Shown here: positions 1 through 9,362 of the stretch, piece by piece
Position numbering within the stretch: position 1 is the first letter of the stretch
How the letters are laid out: each line of letters opens with the position of its first letter
Assembly: GCF_003443995.1 (NCBI RefSeq)
Contig: NZ_QWEY01000001.1
Location: 682,001 to 746,000, forward strand
Origin: Pseudotabrizicola alkalilacus
GTDB taxonomy: Bacteria > Pseudomonadota > Alphaproteobacteria > Rhodobacterales > Rhodobacteraceae
Length of the DNA stretch: 64,000 bases
Reading direction: 5' to 3'
Made by a program: the position numbers and the translations under genes
The notes under the pieces: model-generated
Told to the model about the DNA's origin: nothing
The model's input: the letters and a program-made list of their open reading frames with translations, nothing else
Database searches by the model: none

Positions 1-1626
1 CTGCTGACTGCCCGCGCGGTTGAGGCCGAGATCGACCGCTTCCGCGCGCTGCCCGATGTCGCGGGCGAGGATGCCCGCATCCGCGCCGCGCTGACCGACC
101 CGAGCGCACTCGATGCCGCCAACCGCTATCTGGAAACCGTCTCTGCCCATGCCGGGGCCTCTGATCTGTTCCTGATCAACGCGAGCGGGCAGGCGATTGC
201 CGCGTCGAACTGGAACCGTCCCGGCAGTTTTGTCGGCGAACACTACAGCTTTCGCCCCTATTTCACGCTGGCGATGGAGTCCGGGCGCGGTCAGTTCTAT
301 GCCATCGGTGTCACCACCGGGGTGCCGGGCTATTTCCTGTCCACCCGTGTCACCTCGGGCAACCAGACCGGGGTGCTGGTGGTGAAACTGGACCTGTGGC
401 CGTTGCAAGCGACGTGGCGCAGCGCGGGCGCGCAGGTGGCGCTGGCCGATGCCGATGGCGTCATTTTTCTGTCGGGCCGCGAAGACTGGCTCTACCGCCC
501 GCTTGCCCCGCTTGCACCCGACGCACTGGACCGGCTGGCCGCCACCCGCACCTATGATGGGGTCGATCTGGCCCAAAGCCCGCCGCTTTTGCCCCGCGCG
601 CCCTTGGGGGCCGATGCCACCGGCGACGGCTGGATCGCCCGGCTGACCGCGGTCGAGGGCACCGGCTGGCGGCTGATCGCGGCGCGCCCCAGTGCCGATG
701 TGACCGGGCTGGCCCTTGGCTGGGCGCTGATTGCAGCACTTCTGGCCCTCGCCGCCGCCGCCGGTCTGAAAACATGGGAACAGCGCCGCCAGCTCATCGC
801 CCTGCGCCTGTCGCAATCCGAACGGCTGGAAGCGATGGTCGCTACCCGCACCGCCGACCTTGCGCGCGAGGTGGATGCCCGCCGTCAGGCCGAATCCGAT
901 CTGCGCGCCGCGCAGGAGCATCTGATCCATGCCGAGAAAATGGCCGCCCTTGGCCGCATGTCCACCGCCATCGTGCATGAAATCAGCCAGCCCCTCGCCG
1001 CGATGGAGGCAACACTTGCCGCCGCAGAAATCGGTCTGCCCGCCAGCGATACCGGCACCGCGCCCCGCCTTGCCACCGCACGCGGGTTGATCCGCCGGAT
1101 GCAGCGCACCACCAAACACCTGAAAAGCTTTGGCCGCAAAGAGGCGGGGGAGCGCAAGCTGATCGACCTTGCGCCGGTCATCACCTCGGCGCTGGAACTC
1201 GTCACCCCCCGCGCCCGCGCGGTGGGGGTGATCCCGGCGTTCACCCAGAGCGGCGGCCCCGTCACCGTTCTGGCCGGGGCGGTGCGGATGGAGCAGGTGG
1301 CAGTCAACCTGATCCTCAACGCGCTCGACGCGGTTGAGGGACACCCCGCCGCCACCATCACCGTTACCCTCGGCACCGCAAACGGCACCGCGCAGCTGAC
1401 CGTCACCGACACCGGCCCCGGCATCGCCGCCGATCTGCTGCCGCGCGTGACCGAGCCGTTCTTTTCCACCAAGACCACCGAAGGCCTTGGCCTTGGCCTC
1501 GCGATCTCCAAGGCGATCCTGTCCGAATTCGGCGGTGATCTGGTCATCACCTCCACCCCCGGTCAGGGCACGACCGTCACCGTCTCCCTGCCGCTCGCCG
1601 AACCCGTGCGCGAGGCTGCCGAATGA
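1..1626 (+). CDS. dctB: DctB-like sensor histidine kinase (5' end outside window)
   Basis: Open from base 1 in frame, so the N-terminus and first membrane segment lie outside the window; 541 residues are visible. The visible N-terminal half is a periplasmic dCache-type sensor (SFRPYF, then a GVPGYFLS segment), followed by a membrane helix around bases 705-765, a coiled linker, and a HisKA/HATPase_c core. The H-box reads HEISQP (His codon 976-978), and the ATP lid shows TDTGPGI and GLGLGLAIS. In the DctB family the protein senses external C4-dicarboxylates and phosphorylates DctD. It overlaps dctD by 4 bp (ATGA), so the pair is translationally coupled. No DctPQM or DctA transporter gene is visible; it may lie upstream. 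Family assignment is firm, the ligand is inferred. Confidence 0.88.
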   Translation: MLTARAVEAEIDRFRALPDVAGEDARIRAALTDPSALDAANRYLETVSAHAGASDLFLINASGQAIAASNWNRPGSFVGEHYSFRPYFTLAMESGRGQFYAIGVTTGVPGYFLSTRVTSGNQTGVLVVKLDLWPLQATWRSAGAQVALADADGVIFLSGREDWLYRPLAPLAPDALDRLAATRTYDGVDLAQSPPLLPRAPLGADATGDGWIARLTAVEGTGWRLIAARPSADVTGLALGWALIAALLALAAAAGLKTWEQRRQLIALRLSQSERLEAMVATRTADLAREVDARRQAESDLRAAQEHLIHAEKMAALGRMSTAIVHEISQPLAAMEATLAAAEIGLPASDTGTAPRLATARGLIRRMQRTTKHLKSFGRKEAGERKLIDLAPVITSALELVTPRARAVGVIPAFTQSGGPVTVLAGAVRMEQVAVNLILNALDAVEGHPAATITVTLGTANGTAQLTVTDTGPGIAADLLPRVTEPFFSTKTTEGLGLGLAISKAILSEFGGDLVITSTPGQGTTVTVSLPLAEPVREAAE

Positions 1627-2918
1627 CCGCGCGGCTGTTTGTTGTGGAAGATGACGACGATCACCGCGCCGCCTTGTGCGATCTGATGCAGGCGGCGGGC
1701 CACCGCGCGCAGGGGTTTGCCACTGCTGCTGATGCGCTTGCCGCGCTGACCGACCCGCCTGATCTGATCCTCACCGATCTGCGGATGCCGGGGATGGATG
1801 GCCTTGCCCTGCTGCGCTCCATCCGCGCGCTGCCGCTCGATCTGCCGGTTATTTTGCTCACCGGCCATGGCGACATTGGCCATGCGGTGCAGGCGATCCG
1901 CGCCGGGGCCGATGATTTTCTGGAAAAGCCCTATGATGCCGCCCATCTGATCGCCGTCGTCGCCCGTGCGCTCGCCGCCAGCGCCACAAGGGCCGAGGTC
2001 GGGCGGCTGCAACAGATTCTCGCGGAACGGGCCGAGGTGACCCTTCTGGGCCAGAGCCGCGCCATCTGCGCCCTGCGCGACCGCATCGCCGCCCTTGCGC
2101 CGCTGGATATCGACGTGCTGATCACCGGCGAAACCGGCACCGGCAAGGAACTGGCGGCCCGTGCTTTGCACGCCGCCAGCCCGCGCGCAGATGGCCCCTT
2201 TGTCGCGCTCAACTGCGCCGCCCTGCCGGATGCCATGGCCGACATCCTGCTGTTCGGCCACGCCGCCGGGGCGTTTCCGGGGGCCACCACCGCCCGCGCG
2301 GGCAAGCTCGAATCCGCCAATGGCGGCACCCTGATGCTGGATGAGGTCGAGGCGATGTCTCCCCCGGTTCAGGCCAAGCTGTTGCGCGCGCTGCAGGACC
2401 GCACCGTGGAACGGCTTGGCGAAAACGGCCTGCGCCCGCTTGATCTGCGGGTGATCGCCACCAGCAAGACCGATCTGCGCGGGCGTGATGACTTTCGCGC
2501 CGACCTGTACTACCGCCTTGCCGGGGCCGATCTGCGCACCCCGCCCCTGCGCGAGACGGGCGAGGATATCGCACTGATCTTTGCCCATTACGCCCAGCTT
2601 GCCGCCCGCCGTTATGGCCGCGCCGACCCCAGCGTGAGTTTTGCACTGGACCAACAGCTCAAACGCCGCGCCTGGCCCGGCAATGTGCGCGAGCTGAAGG
2701 CTGCAGCCGAGGCTTATGCCTTGGGCCTGTTCACCGCCACACCCGACGATTCGACCCTGCCCGAAGGCACGCTTGCCGAACGGGTTGCCGCGTTCGAGGC
2801 CCGCGAAATCGCCGCCGCGCTGGACCGCCACCGCGACAACACCCTGCGGGTTGCCGAAAAACTGGGCCTGCCGCGCCGCACCCTGAACGACAAGATGCGG
2901 CGCTACGGGTTGACCTGA
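1623..2918 (+). CDS. dctD: DctD-type sigma54-dependent response regulator
   Basis: 431 residues: receiver domain (phosphoacceptor D52 in LILTDLRMPG), AAA+ domain with Walker A GETGTGKE (169-176) and Walker B GGTLMLDE, and a C-terminal Fis-type helix-turn-helix (NTLRVAEKLGLPRRTL). Members of this family drive RNA polymerase-sigma54 at dicarboxylate transport promoters. The sigma54-contact loop, normally GAFTGA, reads GAFPGA (216-221), with CCG for proline at 2277-2279. The Walker motifs are intact, so ATP binding is expected; whether it still activates sigma54 is open. Coupled to the upstream kinase gene by a 4-bp overlap. Confidence 0.88.
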   Translation: MTARLFVVEDDDDHRAALCDLMQAAGHRAQGFATAADALAALTDPPDLILTDLRMPGMDGLALLRSIRALPLDLPVILLTGHGDIGHAVQAIRAGADDFLEKPYDAAHLIAVVARALAASATRAEVGRLQQILAERAEVTLLGQSRAICALRDRIAALAPLDIDVLITGETGTGKELAARALHAASPRADGPFVALNCAALPDAMADILLFGHAAGAFPGATTARAGKLESANGGTLMLDEVEAMSPPVQAKLLRALQDRTVERLGENGLRPLDLRVIATSKTDLRGRDDFRADLYYRLAGADLRTPPLRETGEDIALIFAHYAQLAARRYGRADPSVSFALDQQLKRRAWPGNVRELKAAAEAYALGLFTATPDDSTLPEGTLAERVAAFEAREIAAALDRHRDNTLRVAEKLGLPRRTLNDKMRRYGLT

Positions 2919-3006
2919 GCATGGCGCGCACATTTCTTGACCAAGGCACAGCCAAAGCGTGACCTTTTCATTCTGCGCCCTATCATCGGTGAAACGGGAG
3001 CCCGCA

Positions 3007-3402
3007 ATGCAACTTGTCACCCTCTACCTCTCCACCGCGCTGGTGTTTCTGATCGTCGATGCGGTCATGCTCAGCCTTGTGATGAAACCGCTGTTCACCC
3101 GCCACATCGGCGCGCTGATGGCCGAGCCGATCCGCTATGCCCCCGCCGGGCTGTTTTATGCGGCCTATGTGGCGGGGCTGTTGTATCTGGTCAGCCTGCC
3201 CGCCCTGCGCGATGGCGCACCGCTGATCCTGCCCGCGGCGATCATCGGGGCGATGGCCTATGGCACCTATGAATTTACCAGCTATGCCATCCTGCGCGAC
3301 TGGCACTGGTCGATGGTGATCACCGACACGCTCTGGGGCACCGTGTTGACCGCGTTTTCCGCCTGGGCCGGGGTGGCAATCACCCGCGCGCTTCTGGGCT
3401 AA
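3007..3402 (+). CDS. DUF2177 family small membrane protein
   Basis: 131 residues with four predicted hydrophobic helices, beginning MQLVTLYLSTALVFLIVD and containing the family-typical YGTYEFTSYAILRDW stretch near residue 90. The start at 3007 is preceded by GGGAG at a usable distance; an upstream in-frame start at 2959 has no ribosome site. The family is widespread in proteobacteria and its function is unknown. It stands 88 bp after dctD in the same direction and may or may not be cotranscribed. Confidence 0.75.
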   Translation: MQLVTLYLSTALVFLIVDAVMLSLVMKPLFTRHIGALMAEPIRYAPAGLFYAAYVAGLLYLVSLPALRDGAPLILPAAIIGAMAYGTYEFTSYAILRDWHWSMVITDTLWGTVLTAFSAWAGVAITRALLG

Positions 3403-3477
3403 ACCGGGGCAGGGGCTGTCATCCGGCCCCGCCCCGCGCTACACCTTCGGGGCATCCCTGTACACATGAGGCCCCGA

Positions 3478-3807
3478 ATGATCCTGTATGGCATTTCCAC
3501 CTGCGACACCTGCAAAAAGGCCATCAAGGCGCTGGAGGCCGCAGGCCACCCCGTCACCTTTCGCGATGTGCGCAAAGACCCGCTGACCGAGGCCGAGATT
3601 GACACCATCATTACCGAATTTGGTGACCGGATCATCAACAAGACCTCGACCACCTATCGGGCCTTCAGCGATTTTCTCAAAGCCTCTGACGCCGATGCCC
3701 AGATCCGCAGTCAGCCCACCGTGATGAAACGCCCGGTGATACATGCAGATGGCACATGGTATCTGGGCTGGGATCAGGCCACGATTGATGCCCTGACCGG
3801 TGCATAA
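3478..3807 (+). CDS. Spx/ArsC-like thioredoxin-fold protein (YffB type)
   Basis: 109 residues of the ArsC/Spx/MgsR superfamily. The N-terminus ILYGISTCDTCKKAI carries the CxxC pair (CDTC), and the C-terminal half has the characteristic VMKRPVI turn that binds near the active site. Real arsenate reductases usually have a CX5 type context and a conserved arginine triad; this short form resembles YffB, which uses glutathione as thiol partner, so arsenate reduction should not be assumed. The start at 3478 has AGG six bases upstream; the in-frame ATG at 3466 lacks a ribosome site. It converges on cspA with a hairpin between. Confidence 0.78.
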   Translation: MILYGISTCDTCKKAIKALEAAGHPVTFRDVRKDPLTEAEIDTIITEFGDRIINKTSTTYRAFSDFLKASDADAQIRSQPTVMKRPVIHADGTWYLGWDQATIDALTGA

Positions 3808-3824
3808 CACCCCCTGAAATGCCA

Positions 3825-3847
3825 GACGGCCCGCAAAGCGGGCCGTC
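3825..3847. terminator. Bidirectional hairpin between ArsC-like gene and cspA
   Basis: Perfect 10-bp inverted repeat GACGGCCCGC / GCGGGCCGTC with an AAA loop, lying between two converging stop codons (3807 and 3865). There is no T-run on either side, so it would be a U-tract-poor terminator or an mRNA 3' stabiliser. Confidence 0.65.
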
Positions 3848-3864
3848 CAGTCAAAGCTTTGCGC

Positions 3865-4071
3865 TTAAAGCAGGCGCAGATCGCTGGCCGATTCCCGGCC
3901 ATCGCGGCCCGATTGCAGCTCATAGGCGATCTTCTGATTGTCGTTCAGACCTTGCAGCCCGGCCCGCTCCACAGCGGAGATATGGACAAAGATATCCTTG
4001 CCGCCATCATCGGGGGCAATAAAGCCGAAGCCTTTGGTCGCATTGAACCATTTTACTGTGCCGGTGGGCAT
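3865..4071 (-). CDS. cspA: Cold-shock protein (CSD fold)
   Basis: 68 residues, a complete single cold-shock domain. RNP1 (KGFGFI, 13-18) and RNP2 (IFVHIS, 27-32) are intact, and the opening GTVKWFNATKG is canonical. Proteins of this type bind single-stranded nucleic acid as RNA chaperones. A strong Shine-Dalgarno (GAGGAGA) precedes the ATG. Whether this copy is cold-inducible cannot be told from the sequence; a 227-bp region lies between it and the thrS stop, room for a long 5' leader as in known cold-shock genes. Confidence 0.93.
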   Translation of the reverse strand: MPTGTVKWFNATKGFGFIAPDDGGKDIFVHISAVERAGLQGLNDNQKIAYELQSGRDGRESASDLRLL

Positions 4072-4244
4072 ACCGTCTCTCCTCTCAACTCACCTCGCAG
4101 CGGAATTGCCGCAAGCCGTGCCGCCAGATTCCACGGCCTTCGGTCTGCGAGGCGGTCAGAAAGTCTGTCAATCACTTGCCCCAAGGATGCCTCAGATTCC
4201 TCTAAAATCAAGAGGAAACCGGCCCCGTCCGGCAATCGACCGCC

Positions 4245-4269
4245 CATGACCCCCAAATTCGGGGTCATG
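4245..4269. terminator. Hairpin downstream of thrS / upstream of cspA
   Basis: CATGACCCC and GGGGTCATG form a 9-bp stem around a 7-base loop. It is 30 bp past the thrS stop, so it is the likely thrS 3' end, but the T-run (TTTTT at about 4276) is on the plus-strand side, where no gene would need it. The rest of 4072-4298 shows no convincing gene. Confidence 0.45.
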
Positions 4270-4298
4270 AGCTGATTTTTGCGCAGGTTCCCGCCGCC

Positions 4299-6251
4299 TC
4301 AGGCCTTGCGCAGATCGGGCGGCGTCGCCTCGGCGGTCAGATCGGCCACCAAATCGTCCAGCGCCATGGTGCGGGTCTGGGTCTCGCCCAGGCGGCGGAC
4401 CGACACCGTGCGCTCCTCGACCTCTTTCATCCCGATCGCCAGAATGACCGGCACCTTGCCCACCGAATGCTCGCGCACCTTGTAGTTGATCTTTTCGTTG
4501 CGCATGTCGGCTTCCGCCCGGATGCCCGCCAGCGTCAGCGCGGTCACCACCTCTTCGACAAACGGATCGGCATCCGAGACAATCGACGCCACCACCACCT
4601 GACGCGGCGCCAGCCAGAACGGCAGCTTGCCGGCAAAGTTCTCGATCAGAATACCGATGAACCGCTCAAAACTGCCCAACACCGCACGGTGCAGCATGAA
4701 TGGCCGGTGTTTCGCCCCGTCCTCGCCGATATAGGCCGCATCCAGCCGTTCGGGCAGGTTCGGGTCCAACTGCAAGGTGCCGCACTGCCAATCGCGGCCA
4801 ATCGCGTCGGTCAGCACGAATTCCAGCTTGGGCGCGTAAAACGCACCTTCGCCGGGGAACAGCTCGAACTCATAGCCAGCGGCGCGGCAGGCATTGGCAA
4901 GCGCCTCTTCCATCTTGTCCCAGATCTCATCCGAGCCGACCCGCTTTTCCGGCCGCGTTGACAGCTTCACCCGCCATTTGTCAAAGCCCAGATCCGAATA
5001 GACCCGCGCCAGCAACTCGATGAATTTCTTGGATTCTTCCTCGACCTGCGCCAGCGTGCAGAAGATATGCGCATCATCCTGGGTAAAGCCGCGCACCCGC
5101 ATGATGCCATGCAAAGCGCCACTGGGTTCATAGCGCGCGCAAGACCCGAACTCCGCCATCCGGATCGGCAGATCGCGATAGCTTTTCAAGCCCACGTTGA
5201 AAATCTGCACATGGCAGGGGCAGTTCATCGGCTTGAGCGCGTTAACCGTCTTTTCGCGGGCGTGGTCCTCGTCGACCTCCACGATGAACATGTTTTCCTG
5301 ATAGTTTTCCCAGTGCCCGCTGGCTTCCCACAGCTTGCGGTTCACCACTTGCGGCGTGTTGACCTCGACATAGCCATCCGCCCGCTGCCGCCGCCGCATG
5401 TAATCCTGCAAGGCGACATAGATGCTCCAGCCGTTCGGGTGCCAGAAGATCTGGCCCGGCGCTTCCTCCTGCATATGGAACAGACCCATCTCACGGCCCA
5501 GCTTGCGGTGGTCGCGTTTCGCGGCCTCCTCCAGCATGGTCATGTGGGCCTTCAGGTCGTCGCGGTTGCGGAAGGCGACACCGTAGATGCGCTGCAACAT
5601 GGGTCGCGTGCTGTCGCCCAGCCAATACGCCCCGGCCACATGGGTCAGCTTGAACCCGTCGGCGGGTACTTGCCCGGTGTGCTGCAGATGCGGCCCCCGA
5701 CACAGATCCTGCCAGGCCCCGTGCCAGTACATGCGGATGTCCTCACCCGCCGGAATCCGGTCTAGAAGTTCGATTTTGAAAGGTTCGCCGCGCTCTTCAT
5801 AGTATTTCCGCGCACGTTCCCGATCCCAAAGTTCGGTTTTGACAGGGTCGCGCGCGTTGATGATCTGCTTCATCTTCGCTTCGATCTGGCCCAGATCGTC
5901 GGGTGTGAATGGCTCGGCACGGTCGAAATCGTAAAACCAGCCATAATCGCGGACCGGGCCGATGGTGACCTTTACATCCGGCCAGATCTCCTGCACCGCG
6001 CGCGCCATGATGTGCGCGCAATCGTGCCGGATCAGCTCCAGTGCCGCCGCATCATCCTTCAGCGTGTTGATCGCCAGCTTTGCATCCGCCGTGATCGGCC
6101 AAGCCAGATCCCAGTGCTGGCCATCGACCTGCGCCGAAATCGCCGCCTTGGCGAGAGAGGGCGCAATCGACGCCGCCACCTCGGCAGGCGTCACACCCGC
6201 TTCATAGCTGCGCACATTGCCGTCGGGGAAAGTGAGTGAGATTTGTGCCAT
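4299..6251 (-). CDS. thrS: Threonine--tRNA ligase
   Basis: 650 residues, close to the E. coli length of 642. Domains in order: N-terminal TGS ([11 protein letters not shown]), the tRNA_SAD editing domain with its HxxxH pair (H76, H80), the class II catalytic core with the zinc-cysteine motif NCPCHVQIF, and the anticodon-binding domain at the C-terminus. It charges tRNA-Thr. The start at 6251 is chosen because GAGGAGG sits just upstream and the protein begins at the TGS domain; the frame stays open further upstream but that extension has no homology to the family. Divergent from the alpha/beta hydrolase gene at 6378. Confidence 0.97.
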   Translation of the reverse strand: MAQISLTFPDGNVRSYEAGVTPAEVAASIAPSLAKAAISAQVDGQHWDLAWPITADAKLAINTLKDDAAALELIRHDCAHIMARAVQEIWPDVKVTIGPVRDYGWFYDFDRAEPFTPDDLGQIEAKMKQIINARDPVKTELWDRERARKYYEERGEPFKIELLDRIPAGEDIRMYWHGAWQDLCRGPHLQHTGQVPADGFKLTHVAGAYWLGDSTRPMLQRIYGVAFRNRDDLKAHMTMLEEAAKRDHRKLGREMGLFHMQEEAPGQIFWHPNGWSIYVALQDYMRRRQRADGYVEVNTPQVVNRKLWEASGHWENYQENMFIVEVDEDHAREKTVNALKPMNCPCHVQIFNVGLKSYRDLPIRMAEFGSCARYEPSGALHGIMRVRGFTQDDAHIFCTLAQVEEESKKFIELLARVYSDLGFDKWRVKLSTRPEKRVGSDEIWDKMEEALANACRAAGYEFELFPGEGAFYAPKLEFVLTDAIGRDWQCGTLQLDPNLPERLDAAYIGEDGAKHRPFMLHRAVLGSFERFIGILIENFAGKLPFWLAPRQVVVASIVSDADPFVEEVVTALTLAGIRAEADMRNEKINYKVREHSVGKVPVILAIGMKEVEERTVSVRRLGETQTRTMALDDLVADLTAEATPPDLRKA

Positions 6252-6304
6252 ATCGGCCTCCTCGTCGTTTTGGCGCCTACGAAACGCCCGGTTGCGGGTT
6301 ATAT

Positions 6305-6324
6305 CGGGCGCGTTTTTGCGCCCG
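6305..6324. other. Hairpin in the thrS / hydrolase divergent intergenic region
   Basis: CGGGCGC and GCGCCCG form a 7-bp stem with a GTTTTT loop. It lies 54-73 bp before the thrS start, between an upstream TTGACT (minus strand, 6341-6336) and the coding region. It could be a leader structure; no T-box-like or threonine-rich leader peptide is evident. Confidence 0.3.
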
Positions 6325-6377
6325 GCGCTTGGCAAAGTCAACACGCCCCGCGTAGAAGGGCAGGGACGGAGGATGCC

Positions 6378-7136
6378 ATGACACAGCCGCAATTTCTGAC
6401 CACCCAACAGCATCGCCGGATTGCTTACCATCAAACGGCGGGGCAGGGGCCGGGCGTGGTGTTCCTCGGCGGTTTCAAATCCGACATGACCGGCACCAAG
6501 GCCTTGTTTTTGCAGGATTGGGCCGAACAGCAGGGCCGCGCCTTCCTGCGGTTCGACTATTCCGGCCATGGTCAGTCGTCGGGCGATTTCCTTGACGGCG
6601 CGATTGGCGATTGGTTCGAGGATGCCCTCGCCGCGATCACCCAGCTGACCACCGGGCCGCAGATCCTCGTCGGGTCTTCGATGGGCGGCTGGATCTCGCT
6701 TCTGGTCGCCAAGGCCATCCCGCAGCGGGTGGCGGGTCTGGTCGGCATCGCCGCCGCGCCGGATTTTACCGAAGACAGCATGTGGACGGGGTTCACCGAA
6801 GCGCAGCGCCAGATGCTGAGCACGGCGGGCTGGGTGGAGCTGCCGTCAGACTACGCCGATCAGCCCTATATCATCACCCGCCGGTTGATCGAGGAGGGGC
6901 GCACCCGGCTGGTGCTGCGCGACACTCTGGATTTGCCGTTTCCGGTCAGGCTGTTGCAAGGCACAGCTGATACGGATGTGCTGCCCTCGGTGGCGCTGCG
7001 CCTGCTGGATCACGCCTCCAGCCCCGATCTGCGGCTGACCTTGGTCAAGGGCGCCGATCATCGCTTTTCCACGCCGGAGTGTCTGGCCATGATCCCGCAG
7101 GCCATTGATGAGCTGCCGAACAGGGGGCAGGCATGA
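6378..7136 (+). CDS. Alpha/beta hydrolase (ABHD10-like)
   Basis: 252 residues, alpha/beta hydrolase fold. The nucleophile elbow GSSMGG places the catalytic serine at residue 101, with D198 or D200 and H228 (ADHRFS) as likely partners. The oxyanion region FLGGFKSDM and the FDYSGHGQS strand are typical of the ABHD10/palmitoyl-thioesterase-like group. The substrate is unknown. The start at 6378 follows GGACGGAGG; an earlier in-frame start at 6243 would overlap the thrS start. A second, degenerate hydrolase gene follows 118 bp downstream. Confidence 0.8.
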   Translation: MTQPQFLTTQQHRRIAYHQTAGQGPGVVFLGGFKSDMTGTKALFLQDWAEQQGRAFLRFDYSGHGQSSGDFLDGAIGDWFEDALAAITQLTTGPQILVGSSMGGWISLLVAKAIPQRVAGLVGIAAAPDFTEDSMWTGFTEAQRQMLSTAGWVELPSDYADQPYIITRRLIEEGRTRLVLRDTLDLPFPVRLLQGTADTDVLPSVALRLLDHASSPDLRLTLVKGADHRFSTPECLAMIPQAIDELPNRGQA

Positions 7137-7254
7137 ATATCCTCAAGTGTCAGTTTCCAACTTTTCTTGACCACCGAATGCCACTTCTGCCGAGAATGCT
7201 GCACCTTTCGAACATTTGCGCCGTCATGCCCCAGTTTGGTCAAAGGCCCCTGCA

Positions 7255-7962
7255 ATGAGCGATCCCATCCTGTTCATCCCCGGTCTGATGCAGGATGCCC
7301 GCGCCTTTCTGCCGCAGATCGTGGCACTGGGCACCCGCCATGCCGTGCAGATTTATCTGCCGGTGCAGGACAATGTGGAGAAGATGAGCGAAGCGGCGCT
7401 GCGCCACGCCCCGCCGCGCTTTGCGCTGGTCGGGCATGGTCTGGGCGGCGATGTCGCGCTCGACATTCTGCGCCGCGCGCCGGAGCGGGTGACGCGGATT
7501 GTGCTGCTGGCCACTGATCCGCTGGCTGAAGCCCCACAAATGGCCGCTCTGCGCGAGGCGCGGATGGTGGCGGCGCAGTCCGGGCGGCTGAAAGCCGCGA
7601 TTGCCGAAGATGTGCCCGCCAGCGCGCTGGCCGATACCCCCGACCGCGACGCGGTGCTGGCTCTGATGCAGGATATGGCGCTGGGGCTGGGCGAGGGCGT
7701 GTATCTGCGCCAGTGCCGCGCGCTGCAACGCCGCCCCGATCAGCAACGGACCCTGCGCCGTGCCACGGTGCCCGCCCTGTTGCTGGCCGGGCTGGCCGAT
7801 ACTTTGCTGCCGCTACGCCGTCAGGAGTTTGCCCGCGACCTGATGCCGTCTTCGGTGCTGGAATTGATCGAAGACGCCGGCCATCTGCCCATGCTGGAGG
7901 CCCCCGATGCCGTTACCACGGCAATCGAGGGCTTTCTGGCCGGTCCGATGATCTTACGCTGA
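7255..7962 (+). CDS. Alpha/beta hydrolase fold protein lacking the nucleophile serine
   Basis: 235 residues with the alpha/beta hydrolase layout (strand FIPGLMQDAR, elbow, AGLADTLLP, DAGHLPMLEAP). The elbow reads GHGLGG, with glycine (GGT) at residue 62 where the nucleophile serine is expected (usual form GHSLGG). The would-be acid D182 and base H210 remain. This suggests a non-hydrolytic or altered function, although an A-to-G change of a single base (AGT to GGT) would give the same result. The stop overlaps the phaZ stop by 9 bp in convergent orientation. Weak ribosome site; the in-frame start at 7216 is less likely. Confidence 0.75.
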   Translation: MSDPILFIPGLMQDARAFLPQIVALGTRHAVQIYLPVQDNVEKMSEAALRHAPPRFALVGHGLGGDVALDILRRAPERVTRIVLLATDPLAEAPQMAALREARMVAAQSGRLKAAIAEDVPASALADTPDRDAVLALMQDMALGLGEGVYLRQCRALQRRPDQQRTLRRATVPALLLAGLADTLLPLRRQEFARDLMPSSVLELIEDAGHLPMLEAPDAVTTAIEGFLAGPMILR

Positions 7963-9258
7963 GGCCAGGTTGATCACGTTTTCCGAATTGTCCGCCGCTG
8001 GCTTTGCAACCTTGCGCGCCTTTGGCCCATCCGAATTGGCGTCGATGAATGCCAGCACCAGCGGCCGGATGTTCAGCCGCCAGGACTTGCCCGCAAAGAT
8101 CCCGTAATGCCCCGCCCCCGGCTCCAGATGCGCGGCTTTCTTGCTGTCGGGCAGGTTTGTCAGCAGATCCAGCGCCGCAAGGCACTGACCGGGCGCGGAA
8201 ATATCATCATTCGCGCCTTCGACGATCTTGACCGCCACATCGGTGATCGCGCCAAAATCCACCTGCCGCCCGGCGACCACGAATTCATTCTTCGCAATCT
8301 CGCGGTTCTTGAAGATCCGCTCCACCGTTGACAGGTAAAACTCTGCCGTCATGTCCATAACGGCCAGGTATTCGTCGTAAAAGCGGTTGTGCGCATCGTG
8401 ATCCGACGCTTCACCGCGCGCGACCCGCATGATCTGTTCGCTGAACGCCTTGGAGTGCCGCTCGCCGTTCATCGAGATAAAGCTCTGCAACTGTAGCAGC
8501 CCCGGATAAACCAGCCGCCCCGCACCCTTGAACTTGAACCCGACCCGCTGGATCGCCAGCTGCTCCAACTGGCCCATCGTCACCCGGCGGCCGAAATCGG
8601 TCACCTCGGTCGCGGCGGCATCGGGGTCCACCGGCCCGCCGATCAGCGTCAGGCTGCGCGGCTGCGCGCTCGGGTCTTCTGCCGCCAGATAGGCGGTTGC
8701 GGCCAGGGTCAGCGGCACCGGCTGACAGACCGCGATCACATGCAGGTCTGACCCCAGCTCGCGCATGAAATCGGCCAGATACAGCGTGTAATCCTCGATA
8801 TCGAACTTGCCGGCGCTGACCGGAATGTCGCGCGCATTGTGCCAGTCGGTGATGTAAACATCACAATCCGGCAACAGCGACAGCACGGTTGACCGCAGCA
8901 ACGTTGCATAATGCCCCGACATCGGCGCGACCAGCAGCACCCGGCGCTTCATCGGCGCGCGACGGCGCACGAAAAACTGCATCAGGCTGCCAAAGGGCCG
9001 CTCCACCACCGGTTTCACGTCAACCAGATGGTCGGTGCCATCGGCCCCGACGATAGACCGGATGCCCCAGTCGGGCTTGACAACCATGCGGTCAAACGTC
9101 CGCTCTGTCACCTCACCCCAGGCGGCCATCATGGGCAGCATCGGGTTCATCGACATCGCAAACACCGGATACGAGGCCATCGCCCGCGCGGTTGCGCCCA
9201 GCCAGGCATTGGTGTTCCGCGCCGTTTCCATCATGTCATAGGTGGTCATGTACTTCAT
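7954..9258 (-). CDS. phaZ: Intracellular poly(3-hydroxybutyrate) depolymerase PhaZ
   Basis: 434 residues of the intracellular PHB depolymerase family. The nucleophile is cysteine (C178) in the AVCQP motif, as in Cupriavidus-type PhaZ, and the segments YITDWHNARD and PGAGHYGIFAGKSWR match the family's acid and histidine regions. It mobilises the carbon reserve by cleaving amorphous PHB in granules. The ATG at 9258 is preferred because GGAGA lies at the right distance; a TTG 12 bases upstream would put that site inside the gene. Divergent from phaC, the usual arrangement in Rhodobacterales. Confidence 0.93.
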   Translation of the reverse strand: MKYMTTYDMMETARNTNAWLGATARAMASYPVFAMSMNPMLPMMAAWGEVTERTFDRMVVKPDWGIRSIVGADGTDHLVDVKPVVERPFGSLMQFFVRRRAPMKRRVLLVAPMSGHYATLLRSTVLSLLPDCDVYITDWHNARDIPVSAGKFDIEDYTLYLADFMRELGSDLHVIAVCQPVPLTLAATAYLAAEDPSAQPRSLTLIGGPVDPDAAATEVTDFGRRVTMGQLEQLAIQRVGFKFKGAGRLVYPGLLQLQSFISMNGERHSKAFSEQIMRVARGEASDHDAHNRFYDEYLAVMDMTAEFYLSTVERIFKNREIAKNEFVVAGRQVDFGAITDVAVKIVEGANDDISAPGQCLAALDLLTNLPDSKKAAHLEPGAGHYGIFAGKSWRLNIRPLVLAFIDANSDGPKARKVAKPAADNSENVINLASA

Positions 9259-9328
9259 CGCCGTCTCCAATTCCGGGTGAGGGCCCCGGCCAATTCGTCG
9301 CTTCCCCCCCCAGTCAGGCGACGTTATG

Positions 9329-9342
9329 CTGCACTTGGGCAG
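9329..9342. promoter_or_regulatory. Possible imperfect PhaR-type site upstream of phaC
   Basis: CTGC, six bases, GCAG, 20 bp before the phaC start in the phaZ/phaC divergent region. Known PhaR sites have 3-4 bases between the half-sites, as do the two at phaP, so this is only a candidate. A CGTCGC / GCGACG inverted repeat lies just before it (about 9297-9322). Confidence 0.3.
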
Positions 9343-9362
9343 GTTAGGGGGGAAATATTAAC

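Noticed and set aside
1563-3020. 485-codon minus-strand open frame across dctD
   Set aside because: Shadow of dctD in GC-rich DNA; no domain and it would cover a known two-component gene.
4053-4268. 71-codon minus-strand ORF between cspA and thrS
   Set aside because: Overlaps the cspA start, no ribosome site, no homology; more likely the cspA leader.
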